Of a stretch of 64,000 nucleotides of DNA, positions 34,857 to 49,500 are shown piece after piece. The stretch's first letter is position 1. Each line of letters opens with the position of its first letter. The translations under genes were made by a program, and so were the position numbers. The notes beneath the pieces are model-generated. The model was given only the letters and a program-made list of their open reading frames with translations. It was not told where the DNA came from and did not search any database. Origin of the DNA: Pachypanchax playfairii (taxonomy: Eukaryota; Chordata; Actinopteri; Cyprinodontiformes; Aplocheilidae). Location of the stretch: positions 941,775-1,005,774 of the forward strand of contig SSNP01000146.1 in the NCBI GenBank assembly GCA_006937955.1, given 5' to 3'.

Positions 34857-37800
34857 CCAGTGCACATACGCTACAAGGCAAATTCTCTTTTACCGGCTTA
34901 ATGTGAAAGACAGAAAATCAAATCAAGCCAGCGTTTTTGTTTTGATATGAAAGTTTTGCATATATTTTCAGGCTCAAATGAGGGCAGTGTGATTTGTTAA
35001 CAGCAGGCGGAGCCATGGAGACCCTCCACAAAGCCACTTGTGGTATTCTGATACTAGCTAGCACCAAGCGCTGGTAATCTACCAATTAAAATGGTCCAGA
35101 TCTGGCCTGGATAAAGTCTGCGCTGACTTCCACAACCTCCTGCGCTGTGAGGAAATGTGAGCAGCGGATCGGTGGGTGAGGTCAGGACTGCACGGAGCGT
35201 AGCCTCAGCATGGCAGTCCTTAATGCAGGGTGGGCTATTTACAGAAACACACACTCTCCTACTACTCCTGACTCGCCTCTGCAACCCCCTCGAGCTGATC
35301 CAACACCACACAGATCATGGACCAATGCAGGCAGATGGGAAGAACTCTGTCATCTATAACCAAGAAATCCTTCAACATCATCTTCTGACTGTAGATTTGA
35401 AATGAAATCTGATTTGACATGTGCATATAAACTTTTAACTTGAGGCGCAGAACAGAGAGGTTGCATGGAGCCAACCAGGAAATGGTTTAAAGAATAAAGA
35501 ATACCAAGTTACAGACACACACTGAATGTTTACTTTGCTAATTTATTATTATTTTGGTTCCAGTTGGAGGAAGTAGCTGTTTATTACTGTTCTTCGTGTC
35601 CCTGATGCCTTTTGTGTCAATGCTCGCAGTCTGATTTAAGATGTTTCCTTCCAGAGCTGCAGTCTTTGTTAAAGAGTTTTGTTTCGACCCATCTGGGGGT
35701 TCTCTTTTGCCAAACGCCGCACACTGAACTGGTTTTTTCCAGGACTGTTTTTTTCCACCCCTCTCTTCTTCTTCTTTTTTTTTTAACCACTGTTTGGACT
35801 CTAGAAAGCTACTTGCTGTCCTGGAGCCAAAATGTTCAATTCCACCAAAGTTTCTGAGTGAAGGCAATTTGGGTAAATAAAACTTGAAAAAGATGTTGTG
35901 GACAGAAAGCTTTTTATGTCTGCAGAATAAATCCACATTCAAATGAAGGATAAACAAAGACATTTGAGTCTGCACATTTGGTAGAATTTCATCACTTTTT
36001 TAAAAAATGATTTGACTCATTTGAAATCATTTTGTTTTAACTTACAGCAGGGTTCCACTTTAATGTCCTTCTTTACGCACGTGAACTCTAAAAATGTGTT
36101 TTACTTTTGGATTTTTCTGTTGGCTTGAGGCCACAAAACTCCAGCAATTCATCAAATCTTCTATTAATCACAGGGTAATATTTAATGTTGGCAGAAAGGT
36201 GACATCAAATCTAAAAGGATCTTTTCTCAATGAATCATTTTGTTTTAAAATATGTCATTGCAAAAAAAAAAAAAAAAATCATTGATTCATGACTAAACCA
36301 AGAAAAACAAAAATCATTGGTGTCTAAAATAAAACACTTAAAAACTAGTTTCTATTTTGAATGTTTTTGATCACTTTTCAGTAAAAACTGACAGACTTCA
36401 GAAAAAACTCCTCAAGCTGCATAAAAACCTGAACATAACAGCAGATTTGTTGTGTGTACTTTGTAGAAACGTAAGGAAGAAGCCTAAAGCTCTTACATAT
36501 TTTCATGCAATCCACCATGTCTCTGTGTTGTTTGAGCCTGTTTCTCTGGAAAGCATTGATCAGCATAATGACTTTTGTTAGAGAAAAAAAGCAGCTCTTT
36601 CCACAATAGGCAGCTTTGTATTGTACCTCACTTGTTATCAGGTTTAGACAACAGAGGAACAGAATAGGAACACGCCAGCGATGGGAGTAATTCCTCCCTT
36701 TTTTCCTCCAACATCAGGTTTTGTCACCGAATGGGGGCAGAAACCCATTATGTTGAGATGATACATAAACAAATCAATTTTTCCCCATTCATGCATGGTT
36801 TCACAAAACTATTTCTCAAGCCCAGAGGAACAGGCACGAAATTAGTTTGGCTAAGTTAAGGCACAGAATGTGAGAAACCGTCTGGAAAAAATGGTGGAAA
36901 AATCAAATGAAATGAAAGATAAAGTCAACAATTCACCAGACTTTTAGCACTAAATGAATAACTTCCTTTCTTTTTGCTATTGTCCAGAAAGGTTAAATGG
37001 GTATATCCTGTTAACTCCTTTACCCCAAATCGACCATAACATGACCTTATTTGGTTCTTCCACTGCTGTGGAGCAAAACTCAGCAACTTAAGGGGTCAAG
37101 TAAGGTCAATTCATGGGGTGAAAGTTCAAACTGAAAGTAAACTTTTGGTCCAATCTGTTAGGAAAATAAATTGAGATTTAAAGCTTTTTTTAAAAACAAA
37201 CTGGCATAAAACAGGAAATTGAATTTAAAGATATTAACATTCAGCGTCCCACTCACAGTGTAGCCAAACAAAGAGCTGAAAACTGGTCAAAAACCTGAAC
37301 AAATGGGAATTACAACCACTGAGGAAATGAGTCTTTCAGATGACCCACATCTCCCTCCAGAGACTCCAAAATATAATCCCAGTATACACGACCAGCTATT
37401 GAGTTTTTAGATTCTTTATCAGCATCATGAAATTATACTGGATGGCAAATAGAAGGGTAAAAAAAAGATTATCTGACAACGCTGAACCAACTGGAGGCTG
37501 AAATAATTTAAAATATACTCAGTTTCACGCAATCCTGACAGCTTTCGAGCCAAACATCTGCAATCATAATTAACACTCTGAACAGACAGTGTAAAAAGGG
37601 CATGAAATAATTTGTTACAACTGAACAGCAGATTTTGATTATTCACTAAAACCTGCACTTAAACTCTCCCAATCAATTTGATGATCTTGTGATGTCATCA
37701 TTTGATGCACAGCCATTGGTTAGTGTAATCAGATTCCATTTAGGGCTTTAATAATTGTGGGTCAACTTTTAAAAAAGATGCTTTTTTAGAGATCTACATG

Positions 37801-40800
37801 TAAAAAGTATATGTACATGTATTAAATCCCATTTAAATGTCTAAGCTGAAATATTTGAGAAAACATTCTAAAATTTCAGGGAACATTTGGTTTAATTCCA
37901 TTAAATCATGACAACAAAAATAAAGGAAACTACTTTAAAAGTTGCACTTCTCTCTTTTTCTAGTCTATATATTTTAAGTTTTGGTTGCTTCAAACAATAT
38001 TTTTCAGCCATTAAATGCTCTTCAAAGGCTTAAGTGACTAATTAATTATGCATATTTTCTCAAAAGTAATCATTTGGGATCATTATAAGCTTGAACTAAT
38101 AAACTATTATCTGTTGCTTTGAACTGTGATTTGTTTCGTGCTTTACTTTGACTTTTTTTCTGCAACATTTACATTGTTATACATATATATTATATTATAT
38201 ATATCATTATTACTGTGATTGTTGTTGGCTGGGATAGTGTGTCTGTGTGCATGAGTGTGACAGAGCAGAAAAAGAGAGTAAGACAGGGAGAGTGTGTTTA
38301 CGAAGCTCCAGGAAATACCATGACAGACATGCTGACTCTCCAGCTCTCCGGGCCCATGTGACTGGAAACACGCAGGCCAAATTGTGTGCATGTTTGCTTG
38401 GGGGGTTGCGATAAGAACATTTGGTCAAAAAGAGGGATATAAGAAAAGAAGAACAAGTGGCTCAAGAAGGGAATATGACCTACCACTAGAGGTGAGGTCT
38501 GCTAAACTTTAGTTTTTTTAGATGTCATGACTCCTGGATTTGAAGTGGGGGGGGGGGGCACACCATCGTCTACTGACTTCTTGTTAGATTAGCATAATGC
38601 AGATGCGACTGGAGTCGGTAACCTTGCTGCTGCTCAGCAATATTTACAGCAGTTTACATACAAACTGTGAAAGCTGCAGCACTTGAGAGTTGCTGCATGC
38701 CTTAAATACATCAAAGCATCTTATGCATCTATTTGTACACTGGGTTTATAGTTTTAAATTTTAATATATAGGAAGCTAAAGCATTAAAAACATCCTTTTC
38801 AAACATTTTTTAATTTAAAAAAAACAACAAAAACTTTCATTTTTTTGCTCAAAGGGTAATTAAAAGCCAACTACTGTTAATTATTAAACTTAAATCTGGA
38901 TGACTGCACCATTTGCTCTTTTACTGTTTGTGTCTGGCACACAGAGAGCCATTTGGCTGGTCCTTTGTGCTTTTTCTGCTTTGATAGTCTCATATTGCAA
39001 TTAATCTCACACATAGATGCCATCATAAATGTCATTAAACTCAGTGTCCAGCACAAGGTGCAAGCAGCCAGTCTGAATAATTGATTCACGCTGAGGGGAC
39101 TCCTCTGATCGTGGCTCAGACTGGTAACACACTCTGATACGATTGGCTAAAGCAGGGCGAGGGTCTTCAGAGACCTCACTCTGATATCCAGTAGCAATTA
39201 GTGGCTGCTACGTGGGGGTTTGGGTTGGGGGGGGCAGAGTGACCACAGACTGAGATTTAACACTAAGTTTTTAAATGCTGAAGCACAGAGAAAACAGAGG
39301 GATCACATGACTACACTGGGTCTGTTTCATAAGAAAAAACATTATAAAACAAGTATTATAAAACAGAAACTGGATTAAATTATATAATAAAGCTATTTTC
39401 ATACAAATATATGGTAAAAATAATTATAACAGAACCTTTTAATATTTAAATGTTGTGGGACACAGAGACATACAAAAACATGTATATTAATACAACATGG
39501 CAGTACCTGTAAAGGTCCTTCACATCCCATGACACAGAATGTTTCCTTAGTTTAGCGTCACATGATTTCAGCGCACATCACTATGACTTCACTTTGGGTT
39601 CCATAACACAATTTCCTCCTTTTTTTTCTTTTAGTAACTGACCATTTCTGCTGCATTTGGAAGATGTTGAGATGCTTTTTATGATCCTTTTATGTAACAT
39701 TATAAAGTACTGGACAACATCAAACACTTAAATGTGAAATTTCTAGCCAATAAATTAAAATGAAATAAATTATTTAAAATTATGTCATATTAATCAAATG
39801 TTTTTGTGCCTAGATTAAAACAACAATCTAACAGAGACTAAAAAATAAACAAAAATCCAAAAAAACAAAAAAGATGAAAATAATAAAAGAGAACATTTGT
39901 AAATCACTACATTGCACTAAGATCTAAGACATGTGTAAAATCATAATAATTAACAACAATAAAATTACTAATATATTTCATTTAAGGACATTTTTCTGTA
40001 CTTTCAAGGAAACTTTCTAATTAGAATTAGCAAACTCAGTTAAAAGTGGCTAATAAAGAGATAAAAAGCAGTTTTAAAATGTAAAATATACAGAGAAGAA
40101 GAAAACAGCGACTGGTAGAAAATAAGCACAAATTGAAAAGTGCAGAACAACCGATTTCATAAATTCTAATTAGGTTTTAATGTATAAAGTTTTTATTTCT
40201 GTAGAGACATGAAGCTGAATAATGAATACTTAAATCAGAAAAGGCACATACACAGACAGCAAGTGTTAACAACATGCTGTAACATGTAAACGTGTTATTG
40301 TGAAACGCTCCAGCAGAAGGAACAAAGTTGCATATTTAAGAGTTAAAATTGAACCAAATCTGGTGGGAAAAGTGAGAGTGGTTCTAATGTAAGTTTTCAA
40401 GCATCGAACATCCTCCCTTAAGGGGGAGTGAGGGGAACAACTGACCTCTGGATTTATCAGAAAACAGCACTGTCTGCATCTAAATCCAGAACCGACAAAG
40501 GAGTCAAACACAAAGTTCTAATAAAATGGCAGAGAGATGGACAGTGAACAAGCTTGCGTCTACTCCACATGAGTCAATCCATTGTGAGGCATGCAGCATA
40601 TTAGCAGAGTTCCTAGTGAATCAGAGCAGTCAGCTGCCATCCACCACCTCAAGGCACAGGGCCAGTCTAGCACAGGACTGTAGACATGTGACCAGCTGTC
40701 TCACACAACAACCACAGTTACTGCATTGAGACAGAGATCTGGACAATAAGCGCTCAGATAAGTCTCTGTGATGCATTACCTTCAGAGATATTTGAGCAAG

Positions 40801-42340
40801 TTCTCTAAGTTCCTTCAGCTCAGATGGATAATATACAGCGGTGATATAGGGACGGAGGTAGCAGGTGTTTGTAAATCTATAGATAACTGCGACTCGTGAT
40901 TTACAGTGTGCTGTCAGGAGGGCGCAGTGACATCAATACTGCAGCAGGAGTTTGTTTGAGGCATAGCTGAGGACACCAAAATACCTCCTCACTCCCCCCC
41001 TTTCCTCTGACAGCGATGGACGACTCCACGCGCGCAGCTGTCTAAATATTACTTTTCCCTCATTCTCCTCTTCATCTACCCATTACTCTACTCTTCTCTG
41101 TCTTTTTCTGTCCCAGAGGGAGCTTGTAGCCAGTGATCAGCGTGAGAGGAGGAGGAGCAACTGGGGATGCCCACATTTGGCAAGATGCTGCCATGTTGAT
41201 AATACAGAGCAGATCAGTCAAAGGCTGAGAGTAGCTCACCTCCTGCTTTCCAGCATTCAGCTGCAACAAGCCACACACCTGTGCTCTTAATTATCTTGCA
41301 GCTAATATTTTCACATTTTATCAAACCCCTCAAGCTTTTAGGTTAGTTTATATAAGGAAGACAAACTAAGCCATTAGAAGTCTCTTTTTTATCATTACTG
41401 CCTCAGCTTGTTTCTCCGTATGCAAAGAGTCTCCAGGTGCATGAATGTTTCATAGCCTCCATGCTGCCTGCTTCTCTCAGTCTTCCATTCATTCCTCCAC
41501 GACAAGCTTAAACTTCACTGATAGTTGAACGTACACTCTGCTACCGTCATCAACTATTAACAGCAGTGCTTGAGACAGCTGTTTGTTCTCTATGACTCAA
41601 TCATCACATGTAACCAGTGGGACTGTCGATATTCCATCATCATTACAGAAATGTTAAAGCCGTGCTCACACAACAGTTTTGCAAATCATTTGTACCGTTC
41701 ACATCGAACTTGATATTTTTTTGCTGTAAGAATGTCAGATTTTCTTTTATTATTTTGTTTTCAGTTACAACTTGGTTCCAAACACTGCCTGATGTTTCTC
41801 ACACTTTGACTCAGAAAAACTAAGTGAGAAGAGTTCCAGATGCCCGAAACAACTCTGTCACTATTTTGACAGAAAATCTGTCTCTAATTTTTGTTTCGAA
41901 TTAAAGCAACACTTGAATGAGGCCCTTTAACTCATGGGTGGAACGTCAAAACCTTTACGAGCGTTTCCACGCTCCATTATGAATGCAGTTCACAATTTTT
42001 CGCAAACAGTTAAAGCCTAGTGAGAAATAGGCTTAAAGAAAACAAGCAAACTTGGATTTGATGCAAAACAAATGATCATAAATAGGCAAAAAAAAATTTT
42101 TAAAAGAGGCATGTTAAGGTAATTCTGTACAAAGCATGGATGAATAAAATAAACCCGTGACACATCTTGTACTGGCGGGAAGATTTTTGAACTACAGTAG
42201 CGTAACATCAGCGTTCTGATTAAGCTTAAGCACAACAACCAAACACACTCTGCTAAAACGGTTCCAATCAGCTGGTTCCTTAGATAGAAAATGTTTTATT
42301 GCCAATTGGTTGATATTTCTGTAAAGTTTGAAATGACTTT

Positions 42341-42970
42341 TGCCCCTTTTCCACCGACAAATCAGCACGGCGCGCTTGAGAGCGGTACAGTATAGCGCAG
42401 ATCAACTCGCTTAAGGCGGTGGAAACATAAAGCGGACGTAAGTGGGGATATGGGCGTGCCCATCTGGCTATGAAAAGTGGCACGCAAAAGTCTTGGTCCG
42501 CGATGTCACAGCGCGTGAAACAACAAAAACAATGGCGGATATACGTGTGTTTTTGTACTTTGCACTCTGTCTGTGGTTTATTTTGGTTGGTTTGATTTTT
42601 GGTTCTTGTGGAGGAAGTCGCCATTGTCCAAAGTCAATTGTATTTTAAAATAAAATATTTGTATGGTTGCTGGGAGTTTTTTTAAAGCCTTTTGCAGGAG
42701 TGCTTCTATATCACACCACGTGAACACCACACACAGCCGGGCCAATCAGGGGCTACCACTACGTAGTAGTCGTTTCACTGGTTCACTGGACCAATCAGTA
42801 GACAGGTGGGCGTGTGGGCCCGCTTTGGACCACCGAGGAGGTGGTCTGAAAAAAAAGGCGGTGTTGGCGCGGGATGACGCGGTTAAGACCCGAGAAAGGC
42901 GGTGGAAAAGGGTCCGCAGGGGGCTAAAGTGAACCGAGCCGCACCGTGTTCTGTCGGTGGAAAAGCGGCA
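42341..42970. mobile_element. MITE with TGCC-CTTTTCCACC ends (Harbinger- or hAT-like)
   Basis: A 630-bp element whose ends are inverted: TGCCCCTTTTCCACCGACA on the left, and the complement of TGCCGCTTTTCCACCGACAG on the right. A further GC-rich subterminal match (GCACGG) lies inside. The flanks share only TTT, so a 3-bp duplication is possible but weak. The interior holds an ATG-open frame without a recognised domain. It is GC-richer than its surroundings, which supports its being an insertion. Confidence 0.7.
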
Positions 42971-43025
42971 TTTGTTATGAACTGGCGCTTTATAAATAAA
43001 TAATCTTGAACTTAAATTTGTCTTA

Positions 43026-43585
43026 CCCCTCCTTTCCACCGGATGCGTAAGCAGCACGTAACGTCAGAGAAGCATAATACACGGCTGATAGCTGATTGGA
43101 TCATTTAAAACTCGGCGCAAAGCAGCATGAATTGGACGTGTTTCAGAAGCATAGTGTCGCAGTTCTCTTTTTTACACACTACGCTTTAAAAACGCATCAA
43201 GCTCAGCAGTTTAGACAGGAAATCAAGAATTGGTGAAAAGTAAAATACCCGGAAGTTTCAAAATAAAAGGGCACATGCAGATTTCCTTTTGTTTTACGGT
43301 GAAGAATACATTACCTGTGACGGGTTTGAAGTCCATAGGTGGTGTGAAAATAAACCACATACCTTCTGAATACATGCTGTCTTTCTCCCTGATTGTTGTT
43401 GTGTGTACTGACAAAATCACGAATGATTTCGCTATTCTGATGTGATTTTGTGATCTCCTGGGACCAGCTGGATGAAACGCTTTCACAAGTGATATACAGC
43501 TAAAACGCTTCCGGTAGGAACAACACTTGGCTGATTTTGCGAGAAAAACACGCCACACCGCTACGCTTCTGATGGAAAGGACGGG
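43026..43585. mobile_element. Harbinger-type MITE (TTA duplication)
   Basis: A 560-bp element flanked by TTA (43023-43025, 43586-43588). Its inverted ends are CCCCTCCTTTCCACCGGATG and the complement of CCCGTCCTTTCCATCAGAAG. A 3-bp TWA duplication is characteristic of PIF/Harbinger. No transposase is present. It lies only 55 bp from the preceding MITE, and both share the subterminal TTTCCACCG motif. Confidence 0.75.
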
Positions 43586-43588
43586 TTA

Positions 43589-46500
43589 TATTTAACTTCT
43601 GAGCTGATGTGACAACTGACTTCTTTTTTAATTCAGATATTCTACTGGTACTGCTCCATTTTTAGCCTCCACCCCTAAAGGAAATCTTGTTGATTCTTGC
43701 TCCACCGTGTCCGACAATGTTGGAACATTTCGACCACCGGACGACGTTTGGCAGATGGAGGACAAACTCTAATCTGAAAACAACTATTTTCAGCATGTGA
43801 AAGTTAAACTACTACAGGAATGAATATAAACCAATACTAACATGCAAAAATTGTAAATAAGCGCACAAACTCTAAAATTATAAGTCAAATTGAAAAACTT
43901 ACATTGCAAATAGGTTAAACTCCAATAATTACAAGTAGTCCAACAGTTCCAATGAAAAGAAATCTGATAAGTCTGGATTTATATTTGTCATCATGTTAAC
44001 TACATTTCTAAAACATTTCTAAACTGGGCTACTTCCATGGCAGTCAGAGCAGCTGATGTGCTAATTCAAGGCCCCGCAGCGCTGCCGCTATCATCTTTTC
44101 ATTAGCGTTATCCATGTTGCAAATAGAACATTTAACAGAAGCTGTGTGGAGCCCAGACAAGCTTGCTGGCTCTCAGTCATATTCAGCAACAGAAAAATGC
44201 ACCTTTTTAATGAGTTTTCAGTAAACGCTTTCGCTGAAAAGCAGGAATTCAATGGTGTATTAACATGAAGTAGAAGGAAGGTTAATGTGGTCCCTCTTTA
44301 AGAAGCAGCAACAAGGTCAGTCTCGCTCATTGGCAAATGTTCTTAAACATATTACAGTCGTTAATTAATTTGTTGGCTTGTGAAGCGTAGCTTTTCCAGG
44401 CTATTCATCATTAGCAGGAAATTGACAAGTTATCCACGGATGATGTGTCAGAAGGCATATCAGTTTGGAGTTTGCATCAAAGGAAGCAAGTGCTACTTCA
44501 TTTGTTTAATAATCATCACTTTCTTTCCAGTGTCTTTTTCGTGCGCGCCGTGCTGATAGCTACACAAAGGACACAAAAGGTTTGATTTCAACAGGGTCAT
44601 AGTGAAGTCGGGAAGTTCATCACAGAGCCAAGTGTTGTTTAATGGCTTCCTCCTGGTGTACGTCAACTCAGACCATCAGAGCAGGCAGCGGTGAACATCT
44701 GTCCTGAATACACAGACGCTTTGTTCTCCCGCAGTCACCCTGTCAATCAAGCATGTTCTGGCATGTCACTGACATATCACCAGCAGTTACGACCACCTCT
44801 GAAGACGTGTTCCAGCGCCGGTTAGAGGCGCACGTGCGAGCATGAGCTCGTGTATCTACGTTTGTACGTGTCTATGGTAAAACAGAGATGACAGCACATC
44901 TATTTTTAGTCCAGTACACTGAGTTCTGCTGCTGTGTTCCTGGGACAGGCGGCCGGGTCGTCCTCAACAACAGAGTGCATTGGGATAGCTCCGGCTGCGC
45001 TCTCTGACCCTCACCCTCCAGCTCCTACATCAGTGGGAGAGACTTACAAGATTCCTGGGTGGTAGTGAGGGAGGACTCGCTGTAAAAAAAAAAGATGCTT
45101 TCTTGACAGATTCCTTGTTCATCCACCTCTTTTTCCTCTCCACTGACTAATAGGCTAATAATTCAACTGTCACCCTGGCACGTTATCTCACGCTTTCTCA
45201 TGGGAATACCCCCACCCCGGTAAAACATCTCTGCCCTGAAACAGATTTGAGGGATTCAGTAACTAGCAAGGCATTGTGAAAAATACACTTTGCTGTAAAG
45301 TTGAGAGGAAATCCCCCAAAAGATGAAAGGATAAGTGGATGTCAGGCACTAAACGAAGGAAACCTCCTGTCGTCTCTTCACGTCCAGTTACTCACACGGG
45401 TCTGAGTCATGCCGACATGAAAGCTTTACGCATAAAATGTTCAATTCACTCTTAGTTTTGTTTTTTTTAGTGACATCAAATGTTTTACATGTATTTTTAC
45501 ACAAATTGAAGGAAATTTCCAGTGTTTTCCGTCTAGACAGAGTCAAAGATTTTCTGCTAATTTGAGTCTTGTAGACGTGTCTAACCTTGACTGTTGTCCA
45601 ATAATGCACAAAGATAATGTTTGATTATCTTTGAGTGTTTTCAACAATCTGTTTGCTCTGACTTTTTAACAGCTTGTCATTCAGCGATCTGGATGCGCAG
45701 AGTAAACAACAAACCAAACACGCTGTTACGAGCTCGTTTCATTTGCTTCTGCTTGACTTAACACCGTCCATAGTAACAGGGGAATTGTGAGTAATGGGTG
45801 TGAAACAGTTGCAAGTGTTAATTTGGCTACTTTATCAAACATTCTCCCACGTTTAGCTCTTTGGTAAAAACTTCGAATTCACTCTGCCAAGTGATGAATA
45901 TCCATCTAATGAGCTCAAGAGCCTGAAACCTGATGTTAGGTGCCGGGCTCTGCTCCCTTTGTTTTCCTGAGCAGGGAAGGTGGACATGTGTGCAGAGGCC
46001 GGGACTCGGGGGCCAGGCCCTCTATCCTTCCTGTTCAGTTACCAGAGGCCTCCCACTTATCAGTTCCAGATCTCACAAGAACAGAGAGAAAAAGAGACCA
46101 CTGACAGGAAGGGGATTTTTTCTCCCCCCTGCTTCCTTTAGAGAAGTTAACAGAATGTCTACACCTTCACATTTCACAGAGGAAAGCAGTTACTCATTAG
46201 AACCTCCACTGCAGCTGGCACTTCTCACCCCCCTTGATGTTTTAATAAACTGACTGCATTATAATTATTAGCATTTAACCTATTAACATTAAAATAATAA
46301 AGCAGCTTCTTTCTATCAAACCAAAAGGAACAGAACGAGGGAAAAGACCGACACTGATGGCGAAGCGCTCATGTTCGTTTCGCTCCCTGGCATTTCCACC
46401 ATAATCACTGTCCTTTATCCCACTCAGATGCGTGGCAGACAGATGTTTGTCGGAGCACCATATTTCTCCGCATTTACACATCTCTAATCAAGATTAACCC

Positions 46501-49500
46501 TCTTATCTGTTCAGTGAGTGTCCTGGATGTCCTAATTCCTAATCCACAGCTGTATTGTATAATACAGTGGACAAACCAATTACATTCCCTTTTCACAAAG
46601 CAGTTCTCATTTTTGGAGACACATATTGCATGGTGTGTTCCGGTATTGGAAAAGGTGGTCATGGCTTAGCGTGAGTGCACCCCCCCCCAGTAGCTCCTGA
46701 TGAAATCAACATGTTCTGCTAACAGAGCCGACACTGGCCACACACAAAGTGCAGCTATCGAATGTTTAATAAAGACATTCGAGTATGGAGGAGGAGAGCG
46801 AGTGTCAGAACAGACAAAGCTGCAGATTGGAAGATGCCGTTATAGAATATGTTTATTTCCACTGCAAGATTGATTTCAGTGAACTACAACTTTTAAATGT
46901 TTGCCAAAATAATTAATTGTCAGAGTCAATCCTACACTCTAATCCTGTTGCAATAAAAAAAGACACTATGAATAAAATAAATAAATCAATGTTAGCGAGT
47001 TAATTCCTTCCTGTGAGTTCAGGTTTATTGTAACGGTTTGCGAAACCAAATGTGTCATATTTATCTGAATTCTTGACTGTAAATCAGATTAAACTTTCCA
47101 CATTTTGACTTTGTTTTCACTCACAAATAGTTAAGACAAACATTTAAATCCCTGAATATTCACACAGGGCTCAAACACTTTACTCTTCATATGTCGTGGG
47201 ATCGTTTCACAGAGATGCTTTGCATGAAACTACTAATACTAATACATAATAATACATAATATTATGTAATTGGTGCCAAATTGGCTCAACTTTGCTTTAT
47301 GACCTAATCATCCAATCATCAATCACAGCTGTTGTCATGAAAACCACAACAGAGAAGCATTCATGTGAACTCTCTTCATGAGAAACGAGAAAACAATTCA
47401 AACTCAAATCAAAGCAATACGCTCCAGGCACCTGGCTACAACATCCTGTTCAACAGTACATAAATACAACCTTTTCTTGTTGTACTGTAGCCGTAGTCTC
47501 AACCGTGGCTTAAAAACAGAACCGCATGATGCATCAATACCACTTCTTAAAACAACATTTGTATTTGACAAGTTTGTTGAACATTTTTATCGACATTTAC
47601 GTGTTGAAAAAAAACCTACCTGTGTTGTTTACGACCCTTGATTTGTCACCAGAAAAGATCCCCCCCACCCATTCACACATCAGGTGGAGGAAACGCTCCA
47701 GCACCTCAAGTTTTTTTGGCCCTGAAAAAAAAAAATATATATGAATAAAAAAGTCAGAGGAAGATGAGAAAATACATCAATCACTGGTACATTATCCACT
47801 AATCTCCAAACATTTATAAACTCTTTTCAGGAAAATGAAGCCCACTCAGAGACTTCACTCCTTACAGGATCCTTTGGGTTTTGAGTGGCTTCCATCTGTG
47901 ATGCGGCTCCTCCACCCTGCACGGATAAGCTCCTTCACGCTCTCGTGCCCATGAAGGACAAATCAAAAGAGCAGCAGATACTTCACGCGATACGCGTGCC
48001 ATCATAAACATCCACCACAGAGTAAGTTCACTGCCATGGGAAGGCCTCAATTCGCTCCGCGTCGACAGAGAAAGTTTAATAAAACAAGTAATTATTGCTT
48101 GTGCAAGAGTGAAAGGGCTTTTTAGCATTTAACAAACCACCATGTTACTCAGAAACAGTGTAAATGATCAGATGAAATCCAGCTCAAGTGTAAATTCACG
48201 TTGAAAAAACACATTATTAAAAAGATTATTTAGAATTGAGTGATTTTGTGTTTTTTTTTTCAGTGCTACGGTTTTAATGAATAATTTTTTTATGTGTTTT
48301 TTCCAGCAGTGAACAGAAATCATTTTTTACTCTCACACATACGGCTGTTAAAATACACTCACTTGCTTCATCCATGCTAACTGTTCTTCAACAGTCAGAT
48401 CAATAACAGCTGTGAATCTTGAATTAACTGGATTTAAAGATGGAAAAACTGATAATAAGCCTCATTTTTGAGAAATAGAGGAAATTATTTTAGGAGAAAG
48501 GAGGTTCTTCATTTTGCAGCTGTTTTTATTTTTATTTATCAATATTTTTGGGGACTTTTTGGATGACAAGTAGAGTGAGTGAGTATTGCTTCACTAATGT
48601 TACATCATGATTTTAAATGAATGTATCTTCAGGATACTTGATTTTTAATCCTTTTGAGGATCATTTCTATCGATCATCGACTTCGTGACACACAAACTGT
48701 TTGTGTGTCCGTCTAGAACGCCTCTCCTGAACTCTGTAGTTGAAATTACAGGTGCAAATATTTCCAAAATATTTCTAAAACAATTGGAATTTTGCACATT
48801 CAGTGTGTGTGAGGGGGGGGTTGCAGGTTGAAGTCCTCTTGCTCCACGTGCTTTTTTTTCCAATGCTCTGTCTTTATGAATAGAAGATTTTTTTCTCAAG
48901 CTGCATTTCTCCCCTGCTGGAAGTGCTGCTGTCTGAAAAGAGAAAGTGGAGGAGTGCTGGCGGCTCAATGGGTTGGTAGGAGAAGGAGGATGGGGGGGTG
49001 GGGGGGGTGGTGGAGTGTCTGACGCTGGGTGCCTCCTTTTTAAAGCCAGATTCTCCCCAGATACCTCTGTGCTATTCATCAACAGCTTTTCCAGGGCTGT
49101 GAAAAATCAATGTGCTCTGCACTGCAAACAGTTCATAATGACGAAGGATGGAGGTAGGGGGGGTGCTAAGGGGGGGCAACTGCAACAGAATTGATTTGTT
49201 TAAGTACAATAACATGGCTCTGCAGCGTGGTGAGGAGGAGGCTCGAGCACCCAGACAAAGACTGACTGGCAGTATGAAACCACAAGCAGCAATTGATAAA
49301 CTGCTGGCAAAGTGCAAATCTGAAACACACAAGCCTGTTATCTAATTAAAGGAGTTTCTGTGTAAATTACCACCTGACAGAGAAAAAAAAAAACCCACTG
49401 TGTCGCAAGTGTGTAATTGACCCACCGGTCCACTCAGGGAGATCGTTTTTCACCTATTTTATGTCACCTATGCATGAAAATGACATGTGTAAGCACAAAG

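Larger units (their letters stand above)
26090..42340. other. Long AT-rich region; no gene recognised
   Basis: Sixteen kilobases without a recognised exon or transposon. It contains short microsatellites (29348-29364, 34826-34856), a 20-A run (34223-34242), a G12-type run near 38548, AT repeats near 38180-38205, and otherwise AT-rich unique sequence. The frames in it lack splice context or domains. It probably belongs to the zmiz1 upstream intron or regulatory landscape. Confidence 0.5.

Noticed and set aside
35538..35975. 145-codon minus frame
   Set aside because: Low-complexity Lys/Glu stretch from a CT-rich tract; no recognisable domain and no splice sites considered convincing.
48645..49082. 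145-codon minus frame with a proline run
   Set aside because: The proline run comes from the G-rich tract at 48988-49012; there is no domain or splice context.
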